From: Hibiscus mutabilis
Lineage: Eukaryota > Streptophyta > Magnoliopsida > Malvales > Malvaceae
DNA length: 64,000 nucleotides
Direction of reading: 5' to 3'
Assembly: GCA_019671005.1 (NCBI GenBank)
Contig: CM033738.1
Location: forward strand, 17,758,202-17,822,201
A model generated the notes under the pieces. The model had not been told where the DNA came from and ran no database searches. It saw only the letters and a list, made by a program, of their open reading frames with translations. Below are positions 41,117 to 54,335 of the stretch, in pieces. Both the position numbers and the translations under genes were made by a program. Positions within the stretch are counted from its first letter, which is position 1; every line of letters begins with the position of its first letter.

Positions 41117-42467
41117 ATGATGACAAGAATTCTAAGACATGTTGCAGTAGTAATTCATTTCTCAGCTATTTTAATGAAATGCAATGCATCAAAGCTCACA
41201 GTTTTGTTCCAAGGATCAACTATATTGGGATTCGAACATATAAAGCAATTGTATCCTAATGATCCAAATTTCAAGGAAATTTATACTCATTGTTTAAAAG
41301 GTGCTTTTAACAAGTTTTATCTTGTAGATGGGTTTCTTTTCCGAATAAACAGGTTGTGTATACCACAAGGCTCCATTAGAGAATTGCTAGTCCATGAATC
41401 ACACTCCGGAGGCTTAATAGGGCACTTTGGCATCTCCAAAATGTTAGACATGGTAATGGAGCATTTTTTTGGCCACATATGAGGAAAACCGTGGAAAAGG
41501 TATGCGCATCTTGCATCGTATGTAAACAAGCAAAATCCAAGGTAAGTCCTAACGGTTTATATACACCCCTTCCTATCCCTTCTTTCCCTTGGGTCGATTT
41601 ATCTATGGACTTTATTCTTGGATTACCTCATACCAAAAAGGGTCGAGATAGTATTTTTGTTGTGGTCGACAGGTTTTCAAAGATGGCTCACTTCATACCA
41701 TGCCATAAAACGGATGATGCAACACATGTAGCCGATCTCTTCTTTAGAGAAGTAGTACGACTTCATGGAATTCCACACACCATCGTTTCTGATAGAGATG
41801 TAAAGTTCATAAGCCATTTTTGGAAGGTTTTGTGGGGAAAGATAGGTACCAAACTTCTTTATTCTACTACTTGTCACCCACAGATGGATGGACAAACCGA
41901 GGTAACAAATCGGATCTTAGGTGCATTACTCAGAACTGTTGTCGGTAAGAACACAAAAACTTGGGAAGAATATCTACCTTTTGTAGAGTTTGCCTACAAC
42001 CGTTCTATTCATTCATCCACCGGTTATTCTCCATTTGAAGTAGATTATGGTTTTAACCCCTTAACTACATTAGACCTTGTTCCTTTACCTATTAATAATA
42101 TTAGCAGCTTAGATGGCGAAAAGAAAGCGGAGTTAGTTAAATCCATTCACACTAAGGCAAAGCAAAGAATGGAGAAAACATATGAAAATATTGCTGCCAA
42201 AGTCAACAAAGGCCGACGCCAAGTTGTCTTTGAACCAGGAGATTGGGTTTGGTTGCACATGCGTAAAGAAAGATTTCTGAACCATAGGAAATCCAAATTG
42301 GATCCACGAGGAGATGGACCATTCCAAGTCCTTGAAAGGATCAACAACAATGCATACCGAATTGATCTACCAGGTGAGTATAATGTGAGTACAACTTTTA
42401 ATGTTTCTGATCTTTCTCCCGTTTATGTTTAAGATTTGTGGACGAATCCTTTTGAGGAGGGAGGGGA
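41117..42467 (+). pseudogene. SL-pol integrase, nearly complete
   Basis: An upstream frame (41117-41482) carries ILGFEHIKQLYPNDPNF and the HH part of the zinc finger (HESHSGGLIGHFGISKML). A T-run shift (41465-41471) leads to a long frame of 317 codons from 41479: CASCIVCKQAKSK (CC part), core with WVDLSMDFILGLP, TIVSDRDVKFISHFW and DGQTEVTNRI (D,D,E), then FVEFAYNRSIHSSTGYSPFE, WVWLHMRKERF and STTFNVSDLSP. A TAA at 42430 is followed in the same frame by DLWTNPFEEGGDDTC, and the frame crosses into the LTR (LGPITRAKV). RT and upstream genes are absent. This is the best preserved integrase in the window. Confidence 0.82.
42454..42467 (+). other. Polypurine tract of SL-pol
   Basis: GAGGAGGGAGGGGA before TGATACATGTACC; it corresponds to GAGGAGTGGGGGAA of the non-autonomous SL elements, in the same coding context (NPFEEGGDDT against NPFEEWGNDT). 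Confidence 0.8.
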
Positions 42468-43893
42468 TGATACATGTACCACAAGGCAATTCCAAGGACA
42501 AGATGGACTTACTTTTCCACTTGGCCCAATAACCCGAGCCAAAGTCTAAGCTAATCAAGGAAAAGCTGAATTCGACCGTCCAAGTATTCGTGAGCCAAGG
42601 ATTACAAGCTACAATGAAGAAAGAAGAATTTCTTGAAGGAAGTCCACACTTAACATCCTTCAAGAATAATTGGGTCACAAAAACTCAATTTGCTGCACCT
42701 TTGGAGATGGATATCCATGAGCCTTTAGATGTCCATTAATTAGCCCTTTTTATTGTAATTAGACCCAATACTTGTTACTATAAAAGATTGGGCCAGATTT
42801 TTATTTTTAGCCCAAATACGGATTTACAAGTGTTTTTAGGCCTAGTTAGCTTTTTAAACAGCCCACACATGCCTCCTTGCCCAATAACCAATTTCTTATC
42901 ATCTAAACCAGCCCAAATACGGATTTACAAGTGTTTTTAGGCCTAGTTAGCTTTTTAAACAGCCCACACATGCCTCCTTGCCCAAGAACCAATTTCTTAT
43001 CATCTAAACCAGCCCAAATACCCTTAAATTCTTCCAAATAAAGGCCCTATCAACTTTTACTTGCTGCCCAATCAAAACAGCTCTTATCAGCCCATTACTT
43101 GATACCCAAGCAAACCAGCCTTCATCAAGTTTACTTGCTGGCCAAGCAACCAGCCCTTATCAGCTTATAACTTGCCTTATCACCCTATCCCTTGCCACAC
43201 AAGCACAAGGAGTTTAAAGGCTGTTATTTTATTATTATTTTTAATTAGATTAGATTTTCTTTGTTTTAGTAGAAGCTAAATTACTTTGTCTATCCTTCAC
43301 CTATAAAAGGATGAAACCTCCATCATTGTAAGACAGATTTTCTTTGGTTTATGAAATATTTAGTGAGTTTGTTTTTGCAAGTGTTGATTACTTGTGCCTT
43401 CGAACTCTTCTTCAACATAAGTTCGACGAGTTCTTGTGAGGGAGATCATCTTCACACTCTTGCTTGCCTAGATAATCGCGTCTAGGAGGGTGGGTTAGAG
43501 CCGCTTGAGGTTGCTTGCCTAGATAATTGCGTCTAAGAGGGTGTCGAGGACAAAACAACAACAACAATTCACAAGCCATCTTCATCTTCAACCTTCACAC
43601 CATCTTCCATAATTCCATAAACAAAGCTGGAATTTCCAGATTTGTTTTACCTATCTTCTTCTTAATCTTTTCTCATCTTTTTATTTATATTCTTATTTCT
43701 TATCATCTATTCTTTCATGTCGTCTTTCTTTCTTTAAATTTCTAGCATTGAATCTGAAAAATTCAAGAAAAACCCTTCTCTTTTCTCTTGAATTTTTAGA
43801 TCTGCCCAAACTTCCTTGATTGAGTCTAGAGCTCCTAGTTCTTGCAACAACTTGATTGAAGGCTTCCAAATCCAAGATTGCGCTACTTTATCA
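42468..43893 (+). repeat. 3' LTR of SL-pol (1.43 kb)
   Basis: TGATACATGTACC to GCGCTACTTTATCA. From about 43147 to its end it matches A-type SL LTRs (cagcccttatcagctt..., TATA box 43301-43310, terminal block). Its first about 680 bp differ and include the integrase tail codons and a 101-bp duplication. It is followed by T3 LTR sequence rather than a PBS, so it is a 3' or solo LTR. Confidence 0.82.
42810..43011 (+). repeat. 101-bp tandem duplication in the SL-pol LTR
   Basis: Two copies of a block starting AGCCCAAATACGGATTTAC and ending ATCATCTAAACC, differing at one base (CCCAATAACC against CCCAAGAACC). A third start (AGCCCAAATAC, 43011) diverges after 11 bp. The near-identity indicates a recent slippage or unequal exchange. 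Confidence 0.88.
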
Positions 43894-45299
43894 CCAAACT
43901 TCAGCAAGCAAAATATGATAGTTTCAATAGGGTGCACCGATATAGGCAAACCCATATCAATACAAACCACTAACATAACGACTTCTCGTACTGATACACG
44001 TTTCATCGTATCAAAATAATTTGTTGACCAACCCGTACCGATACGGCCTTGACCATGTACCAATCCCCCCTTTACAATTTTAAAAGTCGAAATTCCAGTA
44101 GATGGAGCCCGTACCGATACGGTACCCAATGTATCAATATGAAATGCTTAAACTTGAGGGATCGTTCTAGTACGCTTTCCTGTGTACTGATACCAGGCTT
44201 GTTTTCTCTTAAGGTGTACCGATACGGTGGCTAAGCGTACTGGTACCTTATGCTTAAATTTGATAATTTGAGCCTCAAACAGACCCCACGTACTGATCTT
44301 GAGGTACCCATACTGGTATGTAGAGGCTTGTAATGACCTATAGGTCTAACATATGACACTTTGGCTCACTTCAATCAACCTTAAGACTAAACTAATCAAC
44401 ATATAACGTCATCAACATGCTCGAACATCATCATACCAACATTATAAGCCAACCTAGTATATCTAGCATATTCAATCACCAAGTCGAAAGGCATGTGTCC
44501 TAGTCCACATCCAAAACATAAAACCAATCACACCTTAATCACTTTAAGTCACTTACAAAACCAAAGCAACATATACAACTTGCCAAACAGGGAGTTCATC
44601 CAAAAACCCTCTCAAAACATCATTAGACACATTGCCATTATTAATACTATTTAACTTTCAAAACCGTACTTTGAAAACAAGTCTTTGGAATTCCTTTCCT
44701 TGCTTCCTCGCTGCCACAATCTTTAATTCTCTGCATTGATGGAAAAGAGAGCGTAAGCACACTAGGCTTAGTGAGGAATAATCAAACAACAACAACCATC
44801 AATGCAATTTAAACCGTTTCACATTTCTTTAGAAAAACACTTTTCAAAACTCTTTAAATCAACATCACAACATCATGCCTTAACAAAACCATGCACTTAA
44901 CATTTCCAAAACATCATATTAAACCATATGCAACATGTATCATGGATTCTACAACAAAGTCCATTTGCTACCCTCAATTTAAGCTTTCCCATGCATACTA
45001 CCAATGCAAGGCTTAAAGAGTAAAACATGTTTAAACCACATTAAAGATCATAATCCATCTCATGATACATTATCAATTATATCGGCTTCCAAGTGATCAG
45101 TTACCAAGTTATCACTTTACAAAACATAACATCAGATACACGAATTCAACAAGTGTTCCCTCAACACTTAACATATAATCTACCAGTATCTCAAGGTTCA
45201 CACACAAAAGTATTTGGTACACATAAACTCCTTCACTGATGTGACACCCGTGGTGGAGTCTTCGGTACACATAAACCCCTCAACACCACTCATCGGCTA
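43894..45299 (-). repeat. Tekay-like LTR fragment T3 (minus)
   Basis: It aligns in reverse with the middle-to-late part of the T1 LTR (about 21830-23330), including the CGTATCGGTACG-rich segment (43910-44330) and the block GCATTGATGGAAAAGAGAGC (44732-44751). It ends at 45299 against the terminus of the T2 LTR, so T2 inserted in T3. No gene. Confidence 0.75.
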
Positions 45300-48200
45300 T
45301 ATAACCCCCTTGACCCGGCCTAGATGCCCAACCGAACCAAGAAGGCTACATTTGGTTTGCAGTAGCAAACCGAAGAGATACAACCAAACCCGGTCCATTT
45401 TTTTTCTTTTTATCTTATCTAGATGCCAATTATTAATCCTACATGTTTATACAGACATCAGGTGCAACCCCAACTCAATCGGGCATCAATTTGACATCCA
45501 ATTTATCACATTTTTAATTTAGGGACCAAATTGCAAATATAGAAAATTTTAGGATTAAAGCTCACTTTTAGGTTACCAACCTTCAATTGGTTCCAATCTT
45601 TCATTTCAAATTTTAGCTCAATCTGATCATTCGACCACATATAATTGCATTGGCAAGGTTTAGGGACTAAAATGCAAAAAAGCAAAACTGCCCAAAATGA
45701 CATTAATAGGAAAAACGGCCATCCGTATCGAAACGGGTAAGCCCGTACCGGTACAGTTTGAAACACACCGTTTTGATACACACCAAGCCGTTTCAATACA
45801 CCTAACTGAAAAATAGAACTTTTGAAATATTTAAATTCATACCGATACGGTTCCTTAGGTGTTTCGATACACGGGTTCGAGTTACAAAAGTGGATTCTAG
45901 AGGCTAAAACTCGTATCGAAGCGCCCATGCCCGTATTGGTATGCCAGGCCAAATTTGCCTAGGCATATCGAAACGCACCAGACCCGTACCGATCCCACAA
46001 GGTTGAAATTGCCTATCCGTATCGATATGGTCCCCCGCGTATCGGTACGTCTAGGCCTGTAATGTCATACTTGGCTGATTTTTCATCCCGAAAGCATACT
46101 CAAACCACTCCAACATGCTTTAAACACAATACCAACATGTCAAACATATCTCATGCCAACAAGCATCACATATCTAACAACACAATGAGGACTTATGTAT
46201 CGAAGAGGAAATCTATAGGCATGCTTCTTATATGCATCCAACCAACTTACCAAGACATAAACCAGCACCAAAAACAATCCTTAGAGGCCATTTACAACCC
46301 AAGAACAACTAAAGAAATATGCTCAAACAGGGAATTTCATAAAACATCTCCCAAAAAACACAACAAGTGCCCCATTGCCCTTATTCATTATAGTCTAGTC
46401 TCTAACATACTTTGGAAACAAGTCTTGCCAAGATCCCCTTGCTTCTTGCTGCCTTCCAAGACCTCAATTATCTGCATTGATGGACAACGAGAGCGTAAGC
46501 ACACAAGGCTTAGTGAGGAGAGCTCTAAAACAAACACAATCAATGCATTTAAAACCATTTAATTAACATCATCCTTTAAAACATCATCATGCCCTTTTAA
46601 AACATGCACTTTACACAATTAAAACCAGCATATTAAACCATATCCTTATTCAACAGCAAGTCACATTGCTAACCCTCCACTTAAGCCTTCCCGTGCATTA
46701 CTACCAAATGCAAAACTTAAGGAGAAACATGTATAAACCACATTATACAACATATACATTCCAATGATACATTAACAATTATATTGGCTTTCAAGTGATC
46801 GTTGACAAGTTCAATTACAAAAGAGTTCATCGGATAATTGGATTCAACAAGCATTAACCCAACACTTCAAGCCATCTCAACCGGAATAGCAATACAATCA
46901 CAATCGCGGTACAATAACAACCGGGTACCGTAACAACCCACAGGGACACCCACCCCAATCATTGGTTAGACACTTAATCCACTAACGGGAGTACTCGGTA
47001 CTGTTTAACCCCTCTACCGTTCGGGTACTTGGATGAAGTATTCGGTACACCGTATAAATCCCTCAACATCCAAGGTGATTTATTTACAGTGCACTCAATC
47101 CTATGGCCGGCCAACTATATCCGATAACAATTTTAAAACCACATCAGTTGCCAATATAATTAACCAAATAACATTTACCTCACTATTTTTAACAAGTATT
47201 AAACCATGCCATTTATCCAAAGCAACAACCATGTTTTAAAACACAAGTATAAACCATACTTACAAAGATCACTTACCATGTGTATCCTTCAGCATAACAT
47301 GCTCAAAAACAGTATATCCAATACTTTAAAACATGCTTAAACAGTAGGTAATATATAAATCTAAACAAGTCCATAAATCCATTTCAAACTGGCACGACCG
47401 AGGGAGAAAACCACTTTATACTTACTTTCGATTCTAGGTAAGCATTTCAAGCTCTACCTTAACTCCCAAAACTCTGTTCCCAAAACATCAAAATGCTTTA
47501 AACCACGTTTTCACTCACCGATACGCAAAACCTCTTCGCCAACTCGAAATCAAGAATCCGAAGCCTCCAATGCTTCTCCAATCACTTTCAGATCAACCTC
47601 CCCTATTTTACCACAAAACAAAAGAGGATTAATGCATCATAATGCATTCTAAACACAGCAGCTACAATCCTTCTCGGATTCCTACAAAACCTTCACAATT
47701 AACCCTCCTCAACAACCGAAAACATAACCAAAACACTTCGATTCACAACCCAGCCAACATCTATCAATCTAACATCACTTCCATCATCAAAACACATCTA
47801 AAAACAGATTCAAAACAACCTACTTCCTCCAGCAACCTTACAACCATAAAAACACCACAAAACCTCAAAACTAACAACCTAAACAAATAGAGATTCTTAA
47901 GTTTCGGGATTTCATTGATAAAAATCACTTATCAGCATTATTAAACATCCAAAATATGAATCAAAGCAACCTCACTTACTGGAAATCAGATCCAATTCGC
48001 GAATCAACTCATTTTTCCCAAATAACTCAATTAAACATTGGAAAATCATCAAAACCAGATTAGAAACACAAAAACAAGGATCAAATGCTTGGGAATTTCA
48101 ATAAAGAACCATACAATAGAGGAGATCTCGGACCTTACCCCTATTGTGAAGTTTCTCCCTCAATTGATTTGTGAAAAGCTAAGAAAACACAAGATTATTG

Positions 48201-48677
48201 TAAGATTTTGTATAAACAATCTTTATAAAACAATTTGATATAATAAAATCAAGTTAGAAACCACCTCACCTCTGGAAATTTGATGAAAATTGAGTGTTTG
48301 ACTGAGGAGAGAATGGAGAGAAAAAGTTGAGAGAAAATGACGTGAATTTTGTTTTGGAAAAGATAACTAACTTTTTAATAATATCCTCTTTAATTATTAA
48401 TTAAACCACATGTTAAAATAAGTCAAATCAAGGGAGAAATCATAAGAAACCAAATGGTAAAATAGCTCCTTAAAGATTCTAAGTATTTGACCCTTTTCAT
48501 TTTAGTCACTAGAAAATCACAGTTTTCAAAATTTTCATTTTGGTTACTAAGCATTTTTCCTTAATTTTTCCAACACCAAAAATATACGATCCTGAAACTG
48601 ACTCGAATCTCTACTACGATCCACCAAACCGTCTAATAAACCACCAAACCGCTAAGCCCTAAAACTGGGGCGTTACA
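45300..48677 (-). repeat. 3' LTR of T2
   Basis: On the minus strand it starts TGTAACGCCCCAG (48677) and ends CAAGGGGGTTATA (45300, CA mutated). Co-linear with the T1 LTR and without its 115-bp deletion. The CGTATCGGTACG-like motif cluster is at 45720-46050. No gene in 3.4 kb. Confidence 0.83.
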
Positions 48678-48694
48678 ACTCTCCCCAACTTAAG
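48678..48694 (-). other. Polypurine tract of T2
   Basis: Minus strand CTTAAGTTGGGGAGAGT directly before the LTR start; T1 has CTTAAGTGGGGGAGAGT at the same place. Confidence 0.75.
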
Positions 48695-50125
48695 AAATTT
48701 CGTCCCAAAATTTATCTAGAGGAAACAAGTGTAGAAACTGTTCCAACATATCCGACTTGTGTTCCTACGTGGCCTCCTCAACACCACGGTGCTTCCACAA
48801 CACCTTAACCAGCTCGACCGTTTTGCCACGGAGCACCTTATTGCTTGTATCAAGAATCTCTATTGGTTCCTCATCATAAGATAGGCCTGGTCTCAACTCG
48901 ATCTCCTCCATCGGCATGACATGCGATGGATCCGACTCATACCTCCACAACACCGAAACGTGGAACACATCATGGATCTTTCCCAACTCCGGAGGTAACC
49001 TCAAACGGTATGCAACACGACCCACACGCTCAACAACCTCGTATGGTCCAATGAACCTCAGGCTAAGCTTCCTTTTCCGCCCAAAACACAACACATTTTT
49101 CCAGGGTGATACTTTCAAAAACACTTTATCACCCACAACATACTCTATATCCCTACGCTTCAAATCCGCATAGGATTTCTGACGATCTGTAGCCGCTTTT
49201 AAGTGCTCACATATCAACTTTACCTTTTCGGTCGTGCCTTTCAAAACATTGGGCATCGACACAAACTTTTCCCCCACTTCTACCCAACACACGGGCGTAC
49301 GACACTTTCTGCCATACAACGCCTCATAAGGTGCCATCTGTATGCTAGCATGATAACTGTTATTGTAAGCAAACTCCAGTAACAGCAACTGCTTCTCCCA
49401 CGTTCCCTAATACTCAATAACACAACACCTTAGCATATCCTCGAGAACCTGAATCACGCGCTCTGACTGGCCATCCGACTAAGGGTGGTATGAGGTACTG
49501 AAACTCAATCGGGTTCCTAAAGCACGATGCAAACTCATCAAAACCTTGCGGTGAACCACAGATCCCTATCTGAAACTATAAATTTGGGCACCCCGTGCAA
49601 AAGCACTATCTTAGAGATGTACAGCTCAGCCAACTTATCCAAAGTATACGTAGTATGCACAGGCACAAAATGTACACTTCGTAAACCGATCTACAATCAC
49701 CCAAATGGAATCCTTTCTTGTCGGCGTCAAAGGTAGCCCAGACACAAAATCCATGGTGATTCTTTCCCACTTCCATTTCGGTATCCTTAACAGTTGCAAC
49801 AACCCGAAGGGAAACTGATGTCAGCCTTTACCCGCTAACAAAGCATACACCGTGCAACAAAATCAGCCATATCCCTCTTTAGTCCAACCCAATAGTACTC
49901 CTCATTCAACCCTCGATACATTTTAGTACTACCGGATGCATGGCAAAAGGACTTGCATGTGCCTCAGTCAAAATAGTACTCCTGAACTCTTCGTCTTCAG
50001 GCACCACTATTCGACCTTTGAAACACAACACACATCCTCATTGAAATGAAAATCCATAGGATTTCCATCCCTAATATCTTCCACATGAGATACCAAACTC
50101 CCATTATACGGTTGCTTCTCCTTAA
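48695..50125 (-). pseudogene. T2 integrase with chromodomain
   Basis: The best part is an open frame of 207 codons (48765-49388): LLLEFAYNNSYHASIQMAPY, YGRKCRTPVCWVEVGEK, YVVGDKVFLKVSPWK, then the chromodomain (MEEIELRPGLSYDEEPIEIL, VKVLWKHRGVEEAT). Upstream, in several frames, come SDGQSERVIQVLEDML, parts of the core (TLDKLAELYISKIVLLHGVP) and of the zinc finger region (GLKRDMADFVARCMLC). Stops near 49410, 49482 and 49560 and further shifts disable it. Confidence 0.8.
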
Positions 50126-50720
50126 TCATCTGCATAAGGATGACTTCACTTGTAACTCGACCAACAATCCCCCGTCATTCGTCACACTCAACCTAGCAAA
50201 TATGGCTCTCAGCTCCACAGCCGCTTTCCTACTCAAAGCATATGCCACAACATTGGCTTTCCCCGGATGATACTCAATTGTCAGGTCATAATCCTTAAGC
50301 AACTCCAACCATCAACGTTGCCTAAGATTTAGCTCCTTCTGTGACATCAGGTATTTCAAACTCTTATGATCTGTAAAAACCACACATTTCTCACCATAAA
50401 GATAATGCCTCCAGATCTTCAAGGCAAACACAACCGCGGCCAACTCAAGATCGTGAGTAGGGTAGTTACGTTCATGCACCTTCAATTGCCTAGGTGCATA
50501 GGCCAGTACCTTACCCTCCCGCATCAACACACAACCGAGCCCAACATACGACGCATCACTATATACCATAAACTCCTTTCCCGATTCTGGTTGAACCAAG
50601 ACCGGAGCTTCCTTCAACCTTTCAAAAGCTCCTTGTCTATCCTCCATCCACTCAAACCGAACATTCTTCTGCAACAACTTTATTAACGAAGCTGCCAAAC
50701 TAGAGAACCCTTCCACAAAC
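50126..50720 (-). pseudogene. T2 RNase H and end of RT
   Basis: The minus-strand frame from 50728 to 50312 reads YRFVEGFSSLAASLIKLLQ (RT connection), then FMVYSDASYVGLGCVLMREG (first Asp), THDLELAAVVFALKIWRHYL (Glu) and VVFTDHKSLKYL (second Asp). After a stop at the RQR/WLELL junction (about 50312) it continues as LLKDYDLTIEYHPGKANVVA in 50308-50126. The palm domain with its YxDD motif would lie beyond 50720 and is lost. Confidence 0.83.
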
Positions 50721-51929
50721 CGATACATGCATAAGCGGGGTCAAATTACTAATATTGGACAAGAAGCTGAATTTGTTCGATGCAAACAATAAATCCAAAA
50801 TAGTGCACACATAGGAGGTCAAAAACGATGCATCTTGGACAAGAAATTGAATCTGTTTGTAAAGTCTGGAAAGTCAGCCAACTTGCGACGAGTGTTTGGC
50901 TGGGATCCGGGCATTTCTGTGTCAAGTTGTCTTCTAACAAATTGTACGTCATTCAGTTGCCTTTCCAACGCATCTTGAAACGCATCAATCAGACATCAGA
51001 AACTCAAGATACGTCCAATTTACTGAATACTGCGCATGCAGAAAACTGGATACGGGATTATTACGAGATTTTGAAAAATTCAGCCCAAAAGCTAACATAT
51101 AAGGCTTTGGACGAATTAAACTTAGCCCGATATATTTATTATCATTTAAATTGATGTTTTTAGGGTTTTATATACTTTTTAGAAACCAGCCACCCAGCCC
51201 TTATCAGCTTGTCACTTGCCTTATCACCCTATTCCTTGCCACACAAGCACAATGAGTTTAAAGGCTGTTATTTTTTATTATTTTTAATTGGATTAGGTTT
51301 TCCTTGTTTTTGTAAAAGTTAAATTACTTTGTCTATCCTTCACCTATAAAAGGATGAAGCCTCCATCATTGTAAAATAGATTTTCTTTGATTTATGAAGT
51401 ATTTAGTGAGTTTATTTTTGCAAGTGCTGATTACTTGTGCCTTTGAAGTCTTCTTCAACATAAGTTCGACGAGTTCTTGTGAGGGAGATCATCTTCACAC
51501 TCTTGCTTGCCAATATAATCGCGTCTAGGAGGGTGGGTTAGAGATGCTTGAGGTTGCTTGCTTAGATAATTGAGTCTAAGAGGGTGCCGAGGACAAAACA
51601 ACATCAACAATTCACAAGCCATCTTCATCTTCAACCTTCACACCATCTTCCATAATTCCATAAACAAAGCTGGAATTTTCAGATTTGTTTTACCTATTTT
51701 CTTCTTAATCTATTCTCATCTTTTTATTTATTTTCTTATCATCTAATCCTTCATCTCGTCTTTCTTTCTTTAAATTTCCAGCCTTGAATCTGAAAAATTC
51801 AAGAAAATCCCTTCTCTTTTCTCTTGAATTTTCAGATCTGCCCAAACTTCCTTGATTGAGTCTAGAGCTCCTAGTTCTTGCAACAACTTGATTGAAGGCT
51901 TCCAAATCCAAGATTGTGCTACTCTATCA
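50721..51929 (+). repeat. Array LTR 1
   Basis: Starts CGATACATGCATAAG (TG mutated to CG), ends GTGCTACTCTATCA. TATA box 51344-51353. Shares with LTR 3 the variants GTTAGAGATGCTTGAGG and CTATTTTCTTCTTAATCTA. Confidence 0.9.
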
Positions 51930-52786
51930 TTTGGTATCAGATTTGGGACGATTCTTGGCAAGAATTTTGGCGTTTTTAAAAAAATACTCGAAAATTAGGA
52001 AAATTCGTCAAAACCAAACGAGTGAATTTTGAGCTGAAACTTTCCAGATAAGATCTACACCATCGGTGGAGTCAACACACAAAATTTCAGAATTTTTTGA
52101 GTTTGGGAACACCTCGAACGAAGTGGATAAAGTTTCAGCCAAATTAGGGTTTTCCCCCCTTCTTTAACCCTATTTTCATTATTTTTTTTCTTCAATTTTC
52201 GTTATTTTTAGTTTATTTACCTTGTAAAAGAGAGAAAAAAATTAAAAAAATAAAAAAGAAAAGAAAGAAAAGTGAAGAAAAGTGAGAAAGCTTATACCTA
52301 GCCACCAACCACCATCAAGAATCATCAAGATCACCATCATCAACCACCACAAGCATCACATTGAAGTGGATTCAACATTGGATTTCTTCCTTCAAGTTGT
52401 TTATGGGTTTTGGGGTTATCATCTTTCTCTACTAATTTTTTTCTACTCTTAGTTTCTTAAGTTCCTTTGTTTTGCTTTTTCTTTCTTCTATTACGCAATT
52501 TAACACCTTCTCTTTTCTGGTGTGAGTAGGACTAAAAGTTGCATTCCAATCCTTCTTTCTTGCAACTATATTCAATTGGTGTCAAGCCTTTCATTGGACT
52601 CCTAGTACAATTAGGACTCATTGTTAGGATTAGACTCTGATTGTAACTTGTTGACTTGTGGCAGGAAGGTCTTTAAAGAGCACGAGATCGGTTTACTTGC
52701 CTCGCTAAATATTTATTCCTTGGAGTGTTTAGTGAGATTTCTAGTTTTCTTTTGCTTTTCACCTTTTTAAAACTGAGTGTTTCAGG
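51930..52786 (+). other. Leader of array unit 1
   Basis: PBS TGGTATCAGA at 51932-51941; hairpin arms at 52537-52543 and 52561-52567; an A/G tract (52222-52290); no gene before the gag ATG at 52787. Confidence 0.7.
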
Positions 52787-54335
52787 ATGTCGAAACGAGT
52801 AACGACGAAGAACCAAATGAAGTGACTCTTCAAGAAGTTTCAGATACTCTCAATAAACTTGAACGGACTGTAACCTCATTGGCAACCAAGCTTGAGCACA
52901 CCGATACTGATCGTAACGCAATCTCTCAAACCATTGGGAGATTAGAAACCTTTGCTATTGCAAGCGTATAGAGAAGAGCCTAGGCGTCCAAATCTTGTTC
53001 CCATTCAGAATAGACGCCAAAACCCCCTACATAGGCACAATCCTCGCACAGAGCCACGACGAGAAACAAACACATTAGCCAAACCAAAGATCACTATACC
53101 ACCTTTTCAAGGAAGGTATGACCCTAATGCTTATTGTGACTGGGAAAATCGAGTTGATCTTCTATTCGAGCATTATCAATGTCCCAAAGAGGATCAAGTT
53201 CCACTGTTGACTCTCGAATTCACTGAATATGCATCCATTTGGTTGTCCCAATTGGTCCGCAATCGGCGTCTCAATGGAGAAGCCAAGATAACCTCATGGG
53301 GAGAACTTAAAAAAGTCACGCGAGAACGATTCGTTCCCCCATTATATCAACGGGAGATCAAACAAAAGTTACAAAGGATCCGACAAGGCTACAAAACTGT
53401 TGATGAGTATCTCAAAGAGATGGAATCATTGATGCAAAGAGCCGACATACAAGAGGATGAAGAGGATACAATGACTAGGTTTGTTATCGGACTCAATGAC
53501 AACATTCTTAAGGTACTTGAACTCAAAACCTACTACACCCTTCAAGAGGCATTCCAATTCGCCATGACAATCGAAAAGCGCATCAAAGATCGACAACGAT
53601 ATCGACAGAAGAATTATCACTATGACAGAGGTACCACTCAACCTTTATCTCATTCTAATTCTTCTAAACCTTTTCTCGACTCAAGTAGACCAAAAAAAAA
53701 ATTGAAACATCCAAGTCACTGGATAAAACCAAGACAAAAATCCCCATGTTGACGGAAAACACACAAACACTCAAAACAAGAGGATAGTGATAATGAACAC
53801 ATTAGACAAGATGACAATGCTTCTAATCCCTCATGTGAAGTAGTAGGTCCACTTGCTATACTCTCATCACCTCCCCACAAAGAAAGTAAGTGTAATTCTA
53901 ACCCTTCATTCGATTCTTGTCCTATTATTCCGTTAGAAACACTTTCTCCTCTACAGAAATTGTACATTGATGATAATTTTTGTGAGAGGGATATGGGATG
54001 TGAGATACAAAAGGTTAAGAGTAAAGAGGCCGAGAGTGAAAAAAGTCAAATTAACGGCCCAAATTTGGTGAGTGAAAATACATATGAGGTAAAAGTCACA
54101 CAAAGCCCAAAAGAAAAAGACAAGAAAAAGAACGCGACGAGTGATTTTGTTTTGACTAATCCTTACAAATGTTTGAGTAGTGTTGTCTTATTTTTTCAGG
54201 ATTTTGTTGAACCATTGAGAGGAGCTCAATTAGATCACTCCACATAAACAAAGAAGCCTTTTCAATTGAAGTTGATGATTGTTCTCTCATTGCCGATTTA
54301 GATTCGAGGACGAATCCTTTTGAGGAGTGGGGGAA
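52787..54335 (+). pseudogene. Array unit 1 gag, frameshifted
   Basis: The ATG is followed by TCGAAAC instead of TCAGAAAC (1-bp loss), so the ATG frame is wrong at once. Two further lesions lie near 52905 and 52965. From 52952 to 53752 a long frame encodes the capsid domain (ITIPPFQGRYDPNAYCD, ERFVPPLYQREIKQKL, MTRFVIGLNDNILKVLE). An A-run (53693-53701) shifts the tail, which continues in 53960-54247 (CEIQKVKSKEAESEKSQING, FQDFVEPLRGAQLDHST) and stops at a TAA created by loss of one C near 54245. PPT at 54322-54335. Confidence 0.85.

Larger units (their letters stand above)
45300..50720 (-). mobile_element. Tekay/Del-like chromovirus T2 (minus), 3' portion
   Basis: A complete 3.38-kb 3' LTR (45300-48677), PPT, integrase with chromodomain, RNase H and the end of RT. 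It is cut at 50720 by the SL-gag array, so catalytic RT, protease, gag and the 5' LTR are not seen. Confidence 0.82.

Noticed and set aside
46062..46562. A 166-codon plus-strand frame and others in 46000-48300
   Set aside because: They are antisense within the T2 LTR, in AT-rich low-complexity sequence rich in Thr/Asn/His codons, without homologues that I recognise; the matching T1 LTR does not conserve the frame.
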